Both the position numbers and the translations under genes were made by a program. From contig JAPDDQ010000008.1 of the NCBI GenBank assembly GCA_027587225.1, forward strand, positions 1-64,000: a stretch of 64,000 nt of DNA. The letters are read 5' to 3'. Below the pieces are notes generated by a model. The model was not told the origin of the DNA. It did not search any database and saw only the letters and a list, made by a program, of their open reading frames with translations. The stretch's first letter is position 1, and every line of letters begins with the position of its first letter. Shown here piece after piece: positions 34,075 through 43,533 of the stretch. The DNA comes from Solirubrobacter taibaiensis (GTDB lineage: Bacteria; Actinomycetota; Thermoleophilia; Solirubrobacterales; Solirubrobacteraceae).

Positions 34075-34524
34075 TCAGCGAGCGAAGTAGAACCGGCTGT
34101 TGCAGCGCCACACGCGCGCGCCGCACAGGTACTCGACGTGGGTGGCGAGCACGGCGGCGGTGCAGATCGCGCCACCCAGGACCGCGTACGCCACGCCGAG
34201 CGTCTGGCCCGCGCTGGTGGAGGTCATCGAGACGAAGACCACCGCGCCGACCGGCAGCACGGCCAGCAGCGACGCCCGCGCGGCGACCCAGAGCACCGAC
34301 ACGCGCCGCGCCGTCTCCGGCAACCCCTCGATCTCGCGCAGCCGGTGGACCGCCATCCCGATCACCCAGACCGATCCGACGACCACGAGCGCCCCCAACA
34401 CCGCCGCGAGCAGCCCGAGCTCGGGCACACCGTTGTCCGCGGCGTGCACCAGGGCCGCGAGGCCGGCCACGACGTACCAACCGCCCAACATCCCAAGCTC
34501 GACCGTCGCGCGCTGTGCCTTCAT
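34075..34524 (-). CDS. Four-helix integral membrane protein
   Basis: A 149-residue protein with four predicted transmembrane helices (LGGWYVVAGLAALVHAA, LGLLAAVLGALVVVGSVWVI, AARASLLAVLPVGAVVFVSM, GVAYAVLGGAICTAAVLAT) and a cysteine-containing C-terminus (YLCGARVWRCNSRFYF). Family unknown. Confidence 0.7.
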   Translation of the reverse strand: MKAQRATVELGMLGGWYVVAGLAALVHAADNGVPELGLLAAVLGALVVVGSVWVIGMAVHRLREIEGLPETARRVSVLWVAARASLLAVLPVGAVVFVSMTSTSAGQTLGVAYAVLGGAICTAAVLATHVEYLCGARVWRCNSRFYFAR

Positions 34525-34667
34525 CTCGCCGAAGGTAGGCCCGGCCGAACGACACGAGAAGGGGACTAGACGAATGGCGCAGCGGCTACCTTCGGAGCAT
34601 CACCGCCCGTGAGCTGATCGACCGGCACGCCCTGCTCGCCATCGAGCGCCAGCTCGCGTTCGCCGAC

Positions 34668-35330
34668 GTGCTCGGCGAGCAGCGCTACGAGGTCGATCTC
34701 GTCGACGGCCGCGCGCAGCTGAGCGACGGGACGCAGTTCGCGGTCGGGCTGCTGGGCTCGGCGGCGCCCGGCCCGAACACGTGGCTGTGGGGCTGGGCGA
34801 ACCCGTCCGACTATTCCGACGCGGTGCTGGCCGGTGCGCAGCGGGTGCAGGCGTACGGCCAAGAGCACGGGATACCCGAGCTGGCCGAGGCGGAGGTCGC
34901 GCTCGAGGAAGGCGTCTGGGACGCGACGCGGGCGGCGATCGCCGCCACCGCCGTCGCCGGGCTGCCGGCGTGGCTCCCGGTCCAGGCCGAAGGCGGCACG
35001 CAGGTGATGCTCGGCATCGAGAGCGAGGTGCCGCCCGCGCCGCCGACCGTCGAGCCCACGCGGCTGGGCCCGGTCCTCAGCCAGGCGATGTCCTCGTGGC
35101 TGATCGCCGACTGGGCACTCGCGCTCGACGCGTACGCGGCCCACCGCGGCGCTCCCCTGCGCCGCGAGGGCAACACGCTCATCCTCGAACCCGCCGGCGG
35201 CGACCACGGCGCGACCATCGAGATCGACGACCTCGGCCGCATCACGTCGCTGAACATGACCCGCAGCGCGACCGCCTACGAGCCGGACCCGCCGAAGCGC
35301 CGCGGGCTCTTCCGGCGCAAGCGCGATTGA
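34668..35330 (+). CDS. DUF6882-like hypothetical protein
   Basis: A 220-residue frame from GTG 34668. The motifs FAVGLLGSAAPGPNTWLWGWAN and MSSWLIADWALALDAYAAHRG with a C-terminal LNMTRSATAYEP are those I associate with DUF6882 proteins. The tail is basic (RRGLFRRKRD). The family-like sequence continues upstream in the same frame (ARELIDRHALLAIERQLAFAD, about 34608-34667), but no ATG, GTG or TTG is found there. The real start may therefore be non-canonical or lost. Confidence 0.65.
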   Translation: MLGEQRYEVDLVDGRAQLSDGTQFAVGLLGSAAPGPNTWLWGWANPSDYSDAVLAGAQRVQAYGQEHGIPELAEAEVALEEGVWDATRAAIAATAVAGLPAWLPVQAEGGTQVMLGIESEVPPAPPTVEPTRLGPVLSQAMSSWLIADWALALDAYAAHRGAPLRREGNTLILEPAGGDHGATIEIDDLGRITSLNMTRSATAYEPDPPKRRGLFRRKRD

Positions 35331-35351
35331 CAGAGAGGTAGCCTGCAGCGG

Positions 35352-36077
35352 GTGCCCGAGTTCACTCGCTACGCACCTCCGGCCGGCTCGTTCATCCGGA
35401 CCGCGCAGCTCGGGACCACTCGGGAGTGGGTCGAGCCGTTCATGGCGCAGATCGCGCCGTACCTCGCGAACGCCCGCCAGCAGTCGAACTACATGCCGCT
35501 CGGCGTGACCGTCACCGCCGCGCTGCCGGAGCACGAGAGCCTGCTGCTCGGCCACTCGCTCGTGGGCCTGCTCGAGCCGCTCGCGATCGCCTTCGGCCTG
35601 CCGCACCTGCGCTACGTCGCCGGAGCCAAGGTGCACGGCGACACGTCCACGCTGTGCATCGGCCCGGTCAGCACGTCCAACGAAGGCCCGCACCTGTGGC
35701 GCACCGCGCGCGGCCGCTGCTCGGACGTGAGCGTGAAGGCCCAGCGGGAGTTCGGGTACCAGATCGCGACCCAGATCCCGGCGTCGCGCTTCGGTCCCGG
35801 CCACCTGGACCTCGCGATCCGCACCGGCATCCTGCGCGACTGGATCGTCACCTGGCGCCCGCTGGTCGACGCGCTCGTGACGATCCTCGGCCGCCGCCGG
35901 GAGCCGGGCCGGCGCGAGTTCGACGTCGAGGACGGTCGGGTCGTCTCGCTCGCGCTGCACCACGACGTCGACCCGCTGCTCGGCAACGCGGTCGACGTCG
36001 AGGTCCGCTGGCGTCTGGTCGGGCGGGCCGAGGGCCCGGTGCTCGACTACGACGTGCGGCGCGCGGTCAGCGCGTAA
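35352..36077 (+). CDS. Hypothetical protein
   Basis: A 241-residue protein from GTG 35352 with convincing coding composition (FIRTAQLGTTREWVEPFMAQ, LLLGHSLVGLLEPLAIAFGLP, VDALVTILGRRREPGRREFD). No signal peptide or membrane helix is apparent. Family not recognised. It follows the DUF6882-like gene by 21 bp and converges on the flavoprotein gene. Confidence 0.65.
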   Translation: MPEFTRYAPPAGSFIRTAQLGTTREWVEPFMAQIAPYLANARQQSNYMPLGVTVTAALPEHESLLLGHSLVGLLEPLAIAFGLPHLRYVAGAKVHGDTSTLCIGPVSTSNEGPHLWRTARGRCSDVSVKAQREFGYQIATQIPASRFGPGHLDLAIRTGILRDWIVTWRPLVDALVTILGRRREPGRREFDVEDGRVVSLALHHDVDPLLGNAVDVEVRWRLVGRAEGPVLDYDVRRAVSA

Positions 36078-36088
36078 TACCCTAAGGG

Positions 36089-37303
36089 TCAGCTTGAGGT
36101 TGCGGGAGCGAGGTGGCCGACGAGATGCGCGACGATCTCGCGCGCGTCGTCCTCGGCTCCGTGGATGAAGCTGGACTTGCGGCGGCGCAGGAAGTTCAGG
36201 CCGACCCGGTAGAGCCCCGGTGAGCGCGTGACGACGCCGCCGTCGTGGCGCAACTCGCCCTTGCGATCGAGCAGGTCGTCGATCTCCAGCCACGAGTAGT
36301 CGGCCTGGAACCCCGTGGCCCACAGAACCGTGTCGAAGCCGACGAGGTCGATCAGGACGCGCGGGTCGTCCTCGACCCGGGTCGGCTCGGGCCGCGGCCC
36401 TTCCTCTAGGCCGGCGAACGCGTCGATGGTGTTCAGCAGCCGCTTGAGCTTGAGGTCCGCCAGATTGCAGACGTTGCGCAGCGACCCGGAGAACGACGCG
36501 ACCGTCCCGTTCACCGCGCTCAACCGCCCCACCAGCGTCGCCCCACGGTCGGTCAGCGCGTTGAGGTCGAGATCCGCGTGCTCGGGCGTGCCGACGAGCT
36601 GCGGCGACGGCACATGCCGCGCGCGCACCAGGTCGTCGGTCTCGTCGAAGCGCTCGTCGTGGCGGCCGAGCTGGTCGAGCCACCACATGATGTCGCGGTC
36701 CCGATAGGTCCGGGGCATGCGGACGTGCTCGCCGACCGCGATCGTCACCTCGCGCCCAGAGCTCAGCAGCTCGTCGGCCAACTGCAGGCCCGTCGCCGAC
36801 GCGCCGACGACCAGCACCGGTCCGGGCCGCAGCTGGTCCGGCCGCTTGTAGTCGAGCGTCGTGACCTGGTCCAGACCAGCCGGCAAGGCAGCGGCGATCG
36901 CCGGGAGCTTGGGCGCATTGAAGGCGCCACTGGCCAGGACGACCGCGTCCGCCTCCCACACGCCCGCGTCCGTCGCGACCACGTAGCCGGAGCCACGGCG
37001 CGACACCGACGAGACGGTCGTTCCCGCGCGCACGGGCGCGTCCACGTGAGCGGCGTAGCGTTCGATGAACGCCACCAGCTCGGCCACCGTCATGAACCCG
37101 TCCGGGTCCTCGCCGTCGTACCCCAGACCCGGCAGGCGCGTGAGCCAGTTGGGCGTGAGCAGCCGCAGCGAGTCCCAGCGCTCGGTCTTCCAGCTGTTGG
37201 CCACCTCGCCCCGTTCGAGGACGACGTGTTCGATCGATTGCTCCGACAGCACCCGGCTCACCGCGAGGCCGGAATGTCCGGCCCCGACGATGACGACGGG
37301 CAC
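36089..37303 (-). CDS. Flavin-containing monooxygenase-like NAD(P)/FAD oxidoreductase
   Basis: A 404-residue protein from GTG 37303. VPVVIVGAGHSGLAVSRVL is the FAD-binding GxGxxG, and VLERGEVANSWKTERWDSLRLLTP is the CzcO/YUCCA-type continuation. VLVVGASATGLQLADEL (GxSxxG) is the NAD(P)H site, and FDTVLWATGFQADYSWL is the ATG motif of the FMO/BVMO group. It probably oxidises a small organic molecule or acts as a flavoprotein reductase; the substrate is unknown. It starts 20 bp after the OsmC gene in the same direction, so they are likely co-transcribed. Confidence 0.9.
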   Translation of the reverse strand: MPVVIVGAGHSGLAVSRVLSEQSIEHVVLERGEVANSWKTERWDSLRLLTPNWLTRLPGLGYDGEDPDGFMTVAELVAFIERYAAHVDAPVRAGTTVSSVSRRGSGYVVATDAGVWEADAVVLASGAFNAPKLPAIAAALPAGLDQVTTLDYKRPDQLRPGPVLVVGASATGLQLADELLSSGREVTIAVGEHVRMPRTYRDRDIMWWLDQLGRHDERFDETDDLVRARHVPSPQLVGTPEHADLDLNALTDRGATLVGRLSAVNGTVASFSGSLRNVCNLADLKLKRLLNTIDAFAGLEEGPRPEPTRVEDDPRVLIDLVGFDTVLWATGFQADYSWLEIDDLLDRKGELRHDGGVVTRSPGLYRVGLNFLRRRKSSFIHGAEDDAREIVAHLVGHLAPATSS

Positions 37304-37323
37304 GCGCAGCGCGACGGACCCGC

Positions 37324-37884
37324 TCAGCCGACCGTCACCGTGACGTTCGTCGGGTTCGTCAGCGCGTCGAACACGGCCGAGCGCTTCTGCGACTGGGCGA
37401 CGAGCGCGGCGATCTCGTCCGCGTCGGCGTCCGCGTCGATCTCGTAGTTGACCCGGATGTTCTTGAAGCCGTTGCGCACCTCGGGGTCGGCGCCGAGGAT
37501 GCCGAGGATGTTCATGTCGCCCTCGATCGTGGCCTTGACCGAGTTGAGCTGGATGCCGCGGTTCTGCGCCACGGCCGCGACGCCCGCCGTGAGGCAGCTC
37601 GACAGGCCCACGAGCAGGAACTCGACGGGCGTCGGCGCCAGGTCCTCGGAGGCGAAGACCTCCGGGTGGTCGGCGGTGTAGCTGAAGACCGACTTGTGGT
37701 CGTGGTCGGCGCCGAGGCCGCTGTACTGCTGGATCGTCGTCTCGCTGTGCGTGCCGCGCAGCCACTGGTTCGTCGCCCGCCAGGTGAACTCGGCGGCCTC
37801 GGGCGCGTCGGTCAGCGCGGTGCGCGCGTCCAGCAGAGCGGCGACGTTGACGCCATTGTCGGCTGAGGATTCGGTCGTGCTCAT
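37324..37884 (-). CDS. OsmC-family peroxiredoxin-like protein
   Basis: A 186-residue protein; CAGGAG sits 6 nt before ATG 37884. [35 protein letters not shown] places the second redox cysteine in the conserved helix of OsmC/YhfA proteins. The usual first cysteine, in the N-terminal half, is not visible, as in several YhfA-like members. So peroxidase activity is uncertain. The C-terminal [21 protein letters not shown] and [15 protein letters not shown] are typical. It pairs with the flavoprotein downstream. Confidence 0.85.
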   Translation of the reverse strand: MSTTESSADNGVNVAALLDARTALTDAPEAAEFTWRATNQWLRGTHSETTIQQYSGLGADHDHKSVFSYTADHPEVFASEDLAPTPVEFLLVGLSSCLTAGVAAVAQNRGIQLNSVKATIEGDMNILGILGADPEVRNGFKNIRVNYEIDADADADEIAALVAQSQKRSAVFDALTNPTNVTVTVG

Positions 37885-37982
37885 CTTGTACTCCTGAGTC
37901 GAGGCCAAAGACTTCAAACACGACCAGGTTATTCGGAAAATCCGCGCCGTGGCAAGTGCGACACGACGAACTCCTTCTTGGC

Positions 37983-38942
37983 ATGCTGCTGGCGATGCGG
38001 GTAGTGGCCGGTGCGGTTCTCGCCGCGGCGTTGCTGGTCTGGGCAGCGCCGGCGCAGGCATACGACTTCGGGAAGGAATGGGGCTACGCGGTTGTCGACG
38101 ACAACCCGTTCACCGACCCCGGCACCGGCGCGCTGCTGCCCGCCACGCAGGTGTTCCCCCGCGGGCGCATCAAGGACAAGGACGCCAAGGACTGCTGCAA
38201 CGTGGCGCTGACGGTGACCGTGGTCGGGACCGCCGGGCAGACGCTGACGAACTTCATCGTGCGGGACGGCCAGGAGGTCTTCCGCACGATCGACCGCCGC
38301 CTGGACACGAGCCCGAACCCGATCGCCGCCATCCGGTACGAGTTCTGCCGCTCCGACGACAAGTGCGCCACGCACGCGATCGCGCGCCCGCCCACACCGG
38401 TCACGCCGCCCCCGCCCAACCCGACCCCCACGCCGAACCCGAACCCCTTGCCGACCGACGACCTCGACGCGGACGGCTATCCGTCGGCGACCGACTGCTC
38501 GGACGTCAACAACACCGTCCACCCGGGGGCGCCCGAGGTCCCCGGCAACGGCATCGACGACGACTGCGTCGGCGGCGACGTGCCCGCTCGCGTCACCGCG
38601 CTCGTGCGGAGCAAGTTCTCGCTCGCGAGCCGGCGCTCGAGCCCGAAGGTGAACCTCCTGCGCGTCCAGGACGCGCCGCCTGGCGCCCAGGTCGACGTGC
38701 TCTGCCGCGGGAAGCGCTGCCCGTTCAAGCAGCGTGTCCGCACCGTGGACGCCAAGGGCCAGGTGTCGCTGACCAAGCTCTTCCGCAAGCGCCTCGCGCC
38801 CGGCATCACGCTCGACATCGTCGTCAGCCGGCCGAACACGATCGCGAAGGTCTCGCGCTACCTGATCCGGCGCGGGAAGATCCCTGCGCAGCGCAGCCTG
38901 TGCCTCCCGCTCGGCGCGACCCAACCGCAGAAAACCTGCTGA
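37983..38942 (+). CDS. Secreted protein with MopE-like metal-binding motif
   Basis: About 319 residues from ATG 37983 (ATG 37995 also possible). A signal peptide ([20 protein letters not shown]) leads to a beta-rich domain, a Pro/Thr/Asn linker (TPNPNPLP), and the putative metal-binding motif seen in MopE and myxobacterial surface proteins: [36 protein letters not shown]. The C-terminal ~110 residues ([40 protein letters not shown]) form an Ig-like domain common in secreted proteins of this group. Calcium or copper binding is the family expectation. Confidence 0.75.
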   Translation: MLLAMRVVAGAVLAAALLVWAAPAQAYDFGKEWGYAVVDDNPFTDPGTGALLPATQVFPRGRIKDKDAKDCCNVALTVTVVGTAGQTLTNFIVRDGQEVFRTIDRRLDTSPNPIAAIRYEFCRSDDKCATHAIARPPTPVTPPPPNPTPTPNPNPLPTDDLDADGYPSATDCSDVNNTVHPGAPEVPGNGIDDDCVGGDVPARVTALVRSKFSLASRRSSPKVNLLRVQDAPPGAQVDVLCRGKRCPFKQRVRTVDAKGQVSLTKLFRKRLAPGITLDIVVSRPNTIAKVSRYLIRRGKIPAQRSLCLPLGATQPQKTC

Positions 38943-38997
38943 CACGAGTCACCAGACGCGGCTTGAGCGTTTCACCCTCAGGTGGACAAAAGGCTGT

Positions 38998-39026
38998 TTG
39001 TGGGTTGAAAAAAGCTCCGGTACTAT
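38998..39026 (+). promoter_or_regulatory. Candidate promoter of the large secreted protein
   Basis: TTGTGG (38998-39003) and TACTAT (39021-39026) are 17 nt apart in an A-rich patch. This leaves a ~50-nt leader before the GTG at 39084, which has a GGAGGAGG ribosome site. Confidence 0.4.
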
Positions 39027-39083
39027 CGGCTTCGATGCGGCATATCGTGCTGCGTCTACGGGATTCGCCGGAGGAGGAGACGA

Positions 39084-42000
39084 GTGGTGTCAGTTTGGAA
39101 GCCCGTCAGAGCGTTCGCGCTGCTGTGTGGCCTTGTGTTGATGTTTGGTGCGATGGCGTCGTCCGCCTCCGCGCAGGAACGCGACCCGGGCGTGACGTTC
39201 CGCGTGTTCCAGCTGGGCGGAGCCCCGACGGAGATCTGCCCGATCAAGGCGGGCCAGACGCCGAACGTCGACGAGCTCCGGCCGACGATCGACTGGGGCG
39301 GCGAGACCGCGTTCGGCGGCCCCACGCAGAACTTCATCGTCCACGTGATCGCCGAGATCAACGTGCCGGCAGCGGGCGAGTACACCTTCCGCCTGCGCAG
39401 CGATGACGGCTCCGAGCTGCTCATCGACAACAACCTGGTCATCGACCACGACGGGCTCCACGGCGCGTCCGACAAGGACGGCGCGGTCACGCTGACCGCC
39501 GGCCGCCACGCGCTGCGCGTGAACTTCGTCGAAGCCGGCGGCGACCAGGAGCTGCGGCTGAGCTGGCGCAAGCCCGGCGACAGCGGCTTCTCCATCGTCC
39601 CGACCTCCGTCCTGGACGCCGAGCGCGCCGTGCGCGTCACCGCTCCGGGCACCAAGCAGTGCGAGGGCCAGCTGGACTCGCCCGGCGACGGCCTGCCGCT
39701 CGACGGCGTCAACCCCGCCTACAACCTCGTCAACCTCCGCCCGGCCGGCTTCGAGCCGAAGGTCACGGGCCTGGAGTGGATGGGCGACGACCTGCTCGTC
39801 CTCACGTGGGGCGACGACGACGGCGACCCGAGCAGCGTCACGGCCGCGGGCGAGGTCTGGAAGCTCACCGGCGCCAAGACCGCGACGAACCCCAGCACGA
39901 TCACGCGCACCAAGCTCGCCGAGGGCCTCAAGGAGCCCCAGGGCATCAAGGTCGTCGACGGCGAGATCTACATCTCCGAGAAGGATCAGCTGGTCAAGCT
40001 GATCAACCCGAACGCCGCCGGCCTCTTCCAGGGCAAGACGCGCATCGCGACGTGGCCGTTCGACGGCAACTTCCACGAGTTCGCGTTCGGCCTGCTCTAC
40101 AAGGACGGGTTCTTCTACCTGAACCTGTCCGTCTCGATCAACCTCGGCGGCGCCTCGACCGTGCCGCAGGGTTCCGTCGATCGCGGCACGCAGCTGAAGA
40201 TCAACAAGGACACCGGCGCGGTCGAGCACATCGCCGGCGGTCTGCGTACGCCGCACGGCATCGGCTGGGGTCCCGAGGACTCCATCTGGACCACGGACAA
40301 CCAGGGTGGGTGGCTGCCGGCCAACAAGCTCATCCACGTCCAGCCGGGCAAGTTCTACAACCACTACACGACGGGCCCGAACGGCCAGCCGGGTCGCTAC
40401 GACAACCAGCGCCCGACGCCGCCGGCCGTGTGGATTCCGCACAACGAGATCGGCAACTCGCCGAGCCAGCCGCTGCTCATCCCGAACGGCCCGTTCGCCG
40501 GCCAGATGTGGGTCGCCGACGTGACCTACGGCGGCATCCAGCGCGCCTTCCTCGAGAAGGTCGAGGGTGAGTACCAGGGCGCCTACTTCCGCATGACGCA
40601 GGGCCTGGAGTCCGGCATCACGCACATGCTGCAGCAGGACGACGGCTCGATCATCGTCGGCGGCCTCGGCGCCGGCGGCAACTGGGGCCAGTCGGGCAAG
40701 CTCGACTTCGGCCTGCAGAAGCTGGTCCCGAACGGGACCCAGACGTTCGACATCCAGAAGATGGAGCTGGTCGACGGCAACTTCAAGCTGACCTACACGA
40801 AGCCGATCTCGGACGCGACGCTCACCAACCTCGCGACCAAGTACAAGGTCCGCTCGTGGGGCTACGCGCCGACCGAGAACTACGGCGGCCCGAAGATCGG
40901 GGACAAGGAGCTGACGGTCAGCGAGGCCACGGTCTCCGCCGACAAGAAGGTCGTCACGCTCAAGGTCGCCGGCCTGGAGCCCAACAAGGTCGTCTACGTC
41001 CGCTCGCCGCGTCCGTTCGCGGCCGCTGACGGCACGGAGCTCCTGAGCACCGAGGCCTGGTACACGCTCAACAAGCTGCCGGGCTACGTCGCGCCGGTCA
41101 GCGAAGGCTTCCTCGAGCTCGAGGAGGGCATCCTGGCGGGCGGCGCGAAGCCCGACACCGAGCACGCCGGCTTCACCGGCACCGGCTTCGTGTCCGGCAT
41201 CCAGACCGCCGGCGCCTCGTCGGTGAAGGTCGAGGCCAACATTGCCAAGGCCGGCGACTACCGGATGGCGCTGCGCTACTCCGCAGGCCCGAACCCGTTC
41301 GCGGGTGCGAAGACGATGACGCTGATCGTCAACGGCACGAGCCGCGTGATCACGCTGCCGCCGACCGCGACCTGGAAGATCTGGCGCCAGTACATCGACA
41401 CGGTCACGCTCACCGCGGGCGCGAACACGATCGAGCTCAAGTACGCCACGGGCAACTCCGGCAACGTCAACCTGGACAACATCCGCCTGGCCCCGGCGGG
41501 CACCACGCGCTACGAGGCCGAGTCGGCCACGCTCGCGGGTGGCGCCAACGCGCAGACCGAGCACGCGGGTTACAGCGGCCTCGGCTACGTCGGCGGCTTC
41601 CAGAACCAGGGCGCCGCGGTGACCTGGAAGGTCAACGCGCTCGCCGACGCTGCCACCGACGTCGTGCTCGGCTACGTCAACGGGCCCAACCCGTTCCGCG
41701 GCACCAAGCGCGTGAGCCTGTACGTCAACGGCGTGTTCGTGAAGAAGCTCGCGCTACCGGACACCGGCACGTGGCAGACCTACCGGACGTTCGCCGACAA
41801 GCTGGTCCTGAAGGCCGGCAGCAACGACATCATGATCCGGTTCGACTCGGGCGACGACGGCAACGTCAACCTCGACTACCTGGACGTCGTCCAGAACGAG
41901 CCGATCCAGTGCGATCCGCAGGCTGCCAACGACACGTTCGACGGCACGTCGCTGAACAAGTGCCGCTGGACGACGATCGTCAATGAGGACCCGGCCGGCT

Positions 42001-43478
42001 ACTCCGTGGCCGACGGCAAGCTGAACATCAAGGCCCAGGCCGGCGACATCTCCGGCACCAACGTCAGCGCCAAGAACATCATCCTCCAGCCGGCCCCGAC
42101 CAACGGCAACTGGTCGGCGACGACCAAGGTGTCGATCGACGGCAACAAGGAGTACACGCAGGCCGGCCTGGTCGCGTACACGAGCAGCAGCAACTGGGCC
42201 AAGGTCATGGTCATGCGCCGTCCGAACGGCACGTGGACGACCGAGCTCGGCCGCCAGAACGGCTACGCCAACGCGGACCTGCCCACGGATGCCCAGAAGG
42301 CGATCACGCTCCAGATGTACATGCGTGACGGCCAGATCCGCGGCCGCTACTCGCTCAACGACGGCACGACCTGGACCGAGATCGGTGACGGGTTCGACAC
42401 CTCGGGCCTGGGCTCGCCGAGCATCGGCGTGTCCGCCTACAACGGCACCGGCACCGAGACCGCCACGTTCGAGGCGTTCACCGTGGGCGACGCGCCCCCG
42501 CTGCCGCCCACCCCGCCGTGCGAGACGCCGTACGTGCCCGAGGCCGGCTACACGAGCCTGTTCGACGGCACCGACGCCATGCTCACCGACAAGTGGAAGT
42601 ACTCGGGCAGCGGCCGCTTCGTGCGCGACGCCTGCACGATCAAGTCGGTCGGCGGGTTCGGCCTCATGTTCACCAAGGAGTCCTACAAGGCGCCGTACTC
42701 GCTCAAGCTCGATTGGATGATGCCCGGGGACGACAACTCCGGCATCTTCGTGGGCTTCCCCGACACCGGGGCGAACACGGTCGACACCTCGATCAACAAC
42801 GGCGAGGAGATCCAGATCGACCCGACGGACAACCCGGCGCAGACCACCGGCGCGATCTACCTCGAGCAGGCGGCGGACGCCGCTGCCCGCGACGCGGTGC
42901 TCAAGCCGGCCGGTCAGTGGAACTCCTACGAGCTGATCGTCAAGGAAGACCGGATCATCGTCATGCTCAACGGCGTCAAGATCAACGAGTGGATCGATGA
43001 CGACCCGGTCTCCGATCTGGTCGATGGCCACATCGGTCTCCAGATGCACGGCGCGGGCGACGACGTGTTCTTCCGCAACGTGCGCGTCAAGCAGCTCGAA
43101 GAGAGCGTGCAGGAGGACACGACGCTCAACTCCACGGTGCCGGCGACGCTGGCGCTGTCGCTGGGTGGCCAGTCCTCGTTCGGGACGTTCATCCCCAACG
43201 TGGACCGCACCTACGAGGCCTCCACGACGGCCAACGTCATCAGCACCGCGGGTGACGCGAAGCTGAGCGTCTCGCCGGAGCCGGCCTACCTCACCAACGG
43301 CGCGTACACGCTGTCGGAGCCGCTGCAGGTCGCGTTCTCGAAGTCCACGTGGACCGGACCGGTGTCCAACGACCCGGTGACGATCTCGTTCAAGCAGCAC
43401 ATCAGCGCCACGCAGGGGTTGCGTACCGGCAACTACAGCAAGACGCTGACGTTCACCCTGGCTACGACGAACCCGTAG
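39084..43478 (+). CDS. Large secreted multidomain protein: PA14, sorbosone-dehydrogenase-like propeller, CBMs, DUF1080
   Basis: 1464 residues with a signal peptide (about 1-30). Domains in order: PA14-like (35-185; TFRLRSDDGSELLIDNNLVIDHDG); a beta-propeller resembling PQQ/sorbosone dehydrogenases (215-540; GLKEPQGIKVVDGEIYISEK, GLRTPHGIGWGPEDSIWTTD); a hinge domain to about 660; two CBM6/35-like jelly rolls (675-800, 810-935); a concanavalin-like module (950-1140); a DUF1080/3-keto-disaccharide-hydrolase-like module (1150-1335; LKLDWMMPGDDNSGIFVGF, GHIGLQMHG); and a ~120-residue beta-rich tail. The likely role is extracellular sugar binding or oxidation. GGAGGAGG precedes the GTG. A hairpin terminator follows. 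Confidence 0.85.
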   Translation: MVSVWKPVRAFALLCGLVLMFGAMASSASAQERDPGVTFRVFQLGGAPTEICPIKAGQTPNVDELRPTIDWGGETAFGGPTQNFIVHVIAEINVPAAGEYTFRLRSDDGSELLIDNNLVIDHDGLHGASDKDGAVTLTAGRHALRVNFVEAGGDQELRLSWRKPGDSGFSIVPTSVLDAERAVRVTAPGTKQCEGQLDSPGDGLPLDGVNPAYNLVNLRPAGFEPKVTGLEWMGDDLLVLTWGDDDGDPSSVTAAGEVWKLTGAKTATNPSTITRTKLAEGLKEPQGIKVVDGEIYISEKDQLVKLINPNAAGLFQGKTRIATWPFDGNFHEFAFGLLYKDGFFYLNLSVSINLGGASTVPQGSVDRGTQLKINKDTGAVEHIAGGLRTPHGIGWGPEDSIWTTDNQGGWLPANKLIHVQPGKFYNHYTTGPNGQPGRYDNQRPTPPAVWIPHNEIGNSPSQPLLIPNGPFAGQMWVADVTYGGIQRAFLEKVEGEYQGAYFRMTQGLESGITHMLQQDDGSIIVGGLGAGGNWGQSGKLDFGLQKLVPNGTQTFDIQKMELVDGNFKLTYTKPISDATLTNLATKYKVRSWGYAPTENYGGPKIGDKELTVSEATVSADKKVVTLKVAGLEPNKVVYVRSPRPFAAADGTELLSTEAWYTLNKLPGYVAPVSEGFLELEEGILAGGAKPDTEHAGFTGTGFVSGIQTAGASSVKVEANIAKAGDYRMALRYSAGPNPFAGAKTMTLIVNGTSRVITLPPTATWKIWRQYIDTVTLTAGANTIELKYATGNSGNVNLDNIRLAPAGTTRYEAESATLAGGANAQTEHAGYSGLGYVGGFQNQGAAVTWKVNALADAATDVVLGYVNGPNPFRGTKRVSLYVNGVFVKKLALPDTGTWQTYRTFADKLVLKAGSNDIMIRFDSGDDGNVNLDYLDVVQNEPIQCDPQAANDTFDGTSLNKCRWTTIVNEDPAGYSVADGKLNIKAQAGDISGTNVSAKNIILQPAPTNGNWSATTKVSIDGNKEYTQAGLVAYTSSSNWAKVMVMRRPNGTWTTELGRQNGYANADLPTDAQKAITLQMYMRDGQIRGRYSLNDGTTWTEIGDGFDTSGLGSPSIGVSAYNGTGTETATFEAFTVGDAPPLPPTPPCETPYVPEAGYTSLFDGTDAMLTDKWKYSGSGRFVRDACTIKSVGGFGLMFTKESYKAPYSLKLDWMMPGDDNSGIFVGFPDTGANTVDTSINNGEEIQIDPTDNPAQTTGAIYLEQAADAAARDAVLKPAGQWNSYELIVKEDRIIVMLNGVKINEWIDDDPVSDLVDGHIGLQMHGAGDDVFFRNVRVKQLEESVQEDTTLNSTVPATLALSLGGQSSFGTFIPNVDRTYEASTTANVISTAGDAKLSVSPEPAYLTNGAYTLSEPLQVAFSKSTWTGPVSNDPVTISFKQHISATQGLRTGNYSKTLTFTLATTNP

Positions 43479-43486
43479 TCCTCACG

Positions 43487-43522
43487 GAGCCGGCCGCCGC
43501 GTGCACGCGCGGCGGCCGGCTC
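43487..43522. terminator. Strong bidirectional hairpin terminator
   Basis: A perfect 15-bp G/C stem (43487-43501 pairing 43508-43522) with a 6-nt loop sits between genes converging at 43478 and 43534. Confidence 0.8.
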
Positions 43523-43533
43523 CCGGGGTTCCC

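Noticed and set aside
34566..36959. A 797-codon minus-strand open frame
   Set aside because: Opposes two plus-strand genes and lacks recognisable motifs.
39090..43400. Long minus-strand frames (824 and 548 codons)
   Set aside because: Antisense shadows of the 1464-residue secreted protein; no domains.
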